This document shows positions 5,467 through 5,675 of a DNA stretch of 5,675 nt, piece by piece. Location of the stretch: contig CAZVIK010000237.1 in NCBI GenBank assembly GCA_964627045.1, positions 1 through 5,675 on the forward strand, written 5' to 3'. Below the pieces are notes generated by a model. The model saw only the letters and a list, made by a program, of their open reading frames with translations. It made no database searches and had not been told where the DNA came from. The number at the start of each line of letters is the position of its first letter. Positions within the stretch are counted from its first letter, which is position 1. The position numbers and the translations under genes were made by a program. The DNA comes from CAZVIK01 sp964627045 (GTDB taxonomy: Bacteria; Acidobacteriota; Terriglobia; Bryobacterales; Bryobacteraceae).

Positions 5467-5675
5467 TCAGCGCTCCTCCATGCAAAGCGATACCTGGCGC
5501 GCTGCCGCCTTCTCAGTGGGACGCTGCGCGCCCGACCTGGCCGCCCACAGGATTCCGGCTGAGCACCACAAGAGATCCCGCACGCGACGAGCCACGGCCA
5601 GCATCAATCCGGCGGTAGGTGCGAACCCAAGCAGCGCAAAGGAGGCCGCGGCTCGTCGCGTGCGGGATCTCTTGT
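5467..5675 (-). CDS. C-terminal end of a membrane protein, probably PF03706-type (LPG synthase TM/flippase-like); 5' end off-window
   Basis: This frame is too short to be listed as a complete ORF, but it is open from the right edge (first whole codon at 5673) for 68 codons, ending in TGA at 5467-5469, 1 nt before the next gene's ATG. Residues 11-28 (SFALLGFAPTAGLMLAVA) and 34-46 are hydrophobic, flanking ARRVRDLLW (28-36). A helix followed by R-R-x-R-[DE]-L-L/W and another hydrophobic stretch resembles the C-terminus of lysylphosphatidylglycerol synthase TM-region/flippase-like proteins (PF03706). These often lie beside lipid and glycan genes. The tail (47-68) is charged. The first eight residues, KRSRTRRA, are strongly basic where hydrophobic sequence would be expected; they fall exactly in the outer arm of a terminal inverted repeat and may be an assembly artefact. 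The abutment with the next gene supports a real operon gene. The family call is tentative. Confidence 0.5.
   Translation of the reverse strand, partial: KRSRTRRAAASFALLGFAPTAGLMLAVARRVRDLLWCSAGILWAARSGAQRPTEKAAARQVSLCMEER
5474..5479 (-). promoter_or_regulatory. Ribosome binding site of the CDP-alcohol transferase gene
   Basis: GGAGGA on the minus strand is 8 nt before the ATG at 5465. It lies inside the final codons of the upstream partial gene, as expected for tightly packed operon genes, and supports the chosen start. Confidence 0.7.
5568..5675. repeat. Terminal inverted repeat, 26-bp perfect arms
   Basis: The 26 nt at 5568-5593 (beginning ACAAGAGATCCCGC) are the exact reverse complement of the last 26 nt of the window, 5650-5675. 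With one mismatch, pairing extends to 5568-5599 against 5644-5675, leaving 44 nt between the arms. The perfect part runs to the final base of the window. Both arms lie in the frame of the partial membrane-protein gene. The inner arm encodes the plausible family sequence ARRVRDLL, whereas the outer arm gives an unlikely basic stretch. This pattern suits a fold-back chimera at a contig end better than a functional hairpin. Confidence 0.9.

Noticed and set aside
1..5675. CRISPR array, tRNA, rRNA, transposon or phage genes
   Set aside because: No regularly spaced direct repeats, tRNA-like cloverleaf, rRNA core sequence or recombinase motifs were seen on either strand.

Overview
The window reads as a chromosomal fragment from a high-GC (about 60% by eye) Gram-negative-type bacterium. 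No rRNA, tRNA, transposase or phage gene gives a firm taxonomic anchor. A von Willebrand A-like protein resembling those common in Acidobacteria hints weakly at an Acidobacteria-like soil or environmental genome, but this is an impression, not a placement. The odd length, and an inverted repeat ending on the very last base, suggest a complete small metagenomic contig.

Layout. On the left, after about 136 nt of unassigned sequence, one plus-strand gene (137-856) encodes a 239-aa protein with a VWA-like fold and degenerate metal-binding motifs. It converges on a minus-strand run that fills the rest of the window. Read in transcription order from the right edge, this run has five genes: (i) the last 68 codons of a probable PF03706-type flippase/lysylphosphatidylglycerol-synthase-like membrane protein (5467 to the edge); (ii) a 434-aa CDP-alcohol phosphatidyltransferase with a degenerate nucleotidyltransferase-like N-terminal half (4161-5465); (iii) a 259-aa nucleotidyltransferase with an intact active-site signature, resembling phosphocholine (LicC-type) cytidylyltransferases (3385-4164); (iv) a 274-aa endonuclease/exonuclease/phosphatase (EEP) fold hydrolase (2553-3377); and, after a 98-nt gap, (v) a 509-aa radical SAM/SPASM protein (925-2454).

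How they may work together. Genes (i)-(iv) are packed with gaps of 1 nt, a 4-nt ATGA overlap and 7 nt, so they are very likely one translationally coupled operon. The simplest reading is a polar-lipid head-group module. The free-standing nucleotidyltransferase would make a CDP-activated alcohol, the CDP-alcohol transferase would join it to a lipid acceptor at the membrane, the PF03706-like protein would be a membrane partner, and the EEP protein could cleave a phosphodiester in the same pathway. The substrate cannot be read from the sequence. The radical SAM protein may belong to the pathway or be a separately transcribed neighbour, because it has its own ribosome binding site and a 98-nt leader containing a 10-bp palindrome.

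Most notable points: the transferase-fused nucleotidyltransferase domain looks catalytically dead while an intact one is encoded in the overlapping next gene; the third aspartate of the CDP-alcohol transferase motif is glutamate; and the terminal inverted repeat is probably a fold-back assembly artefact that corrupts the first residues of the partial right-hand gene.
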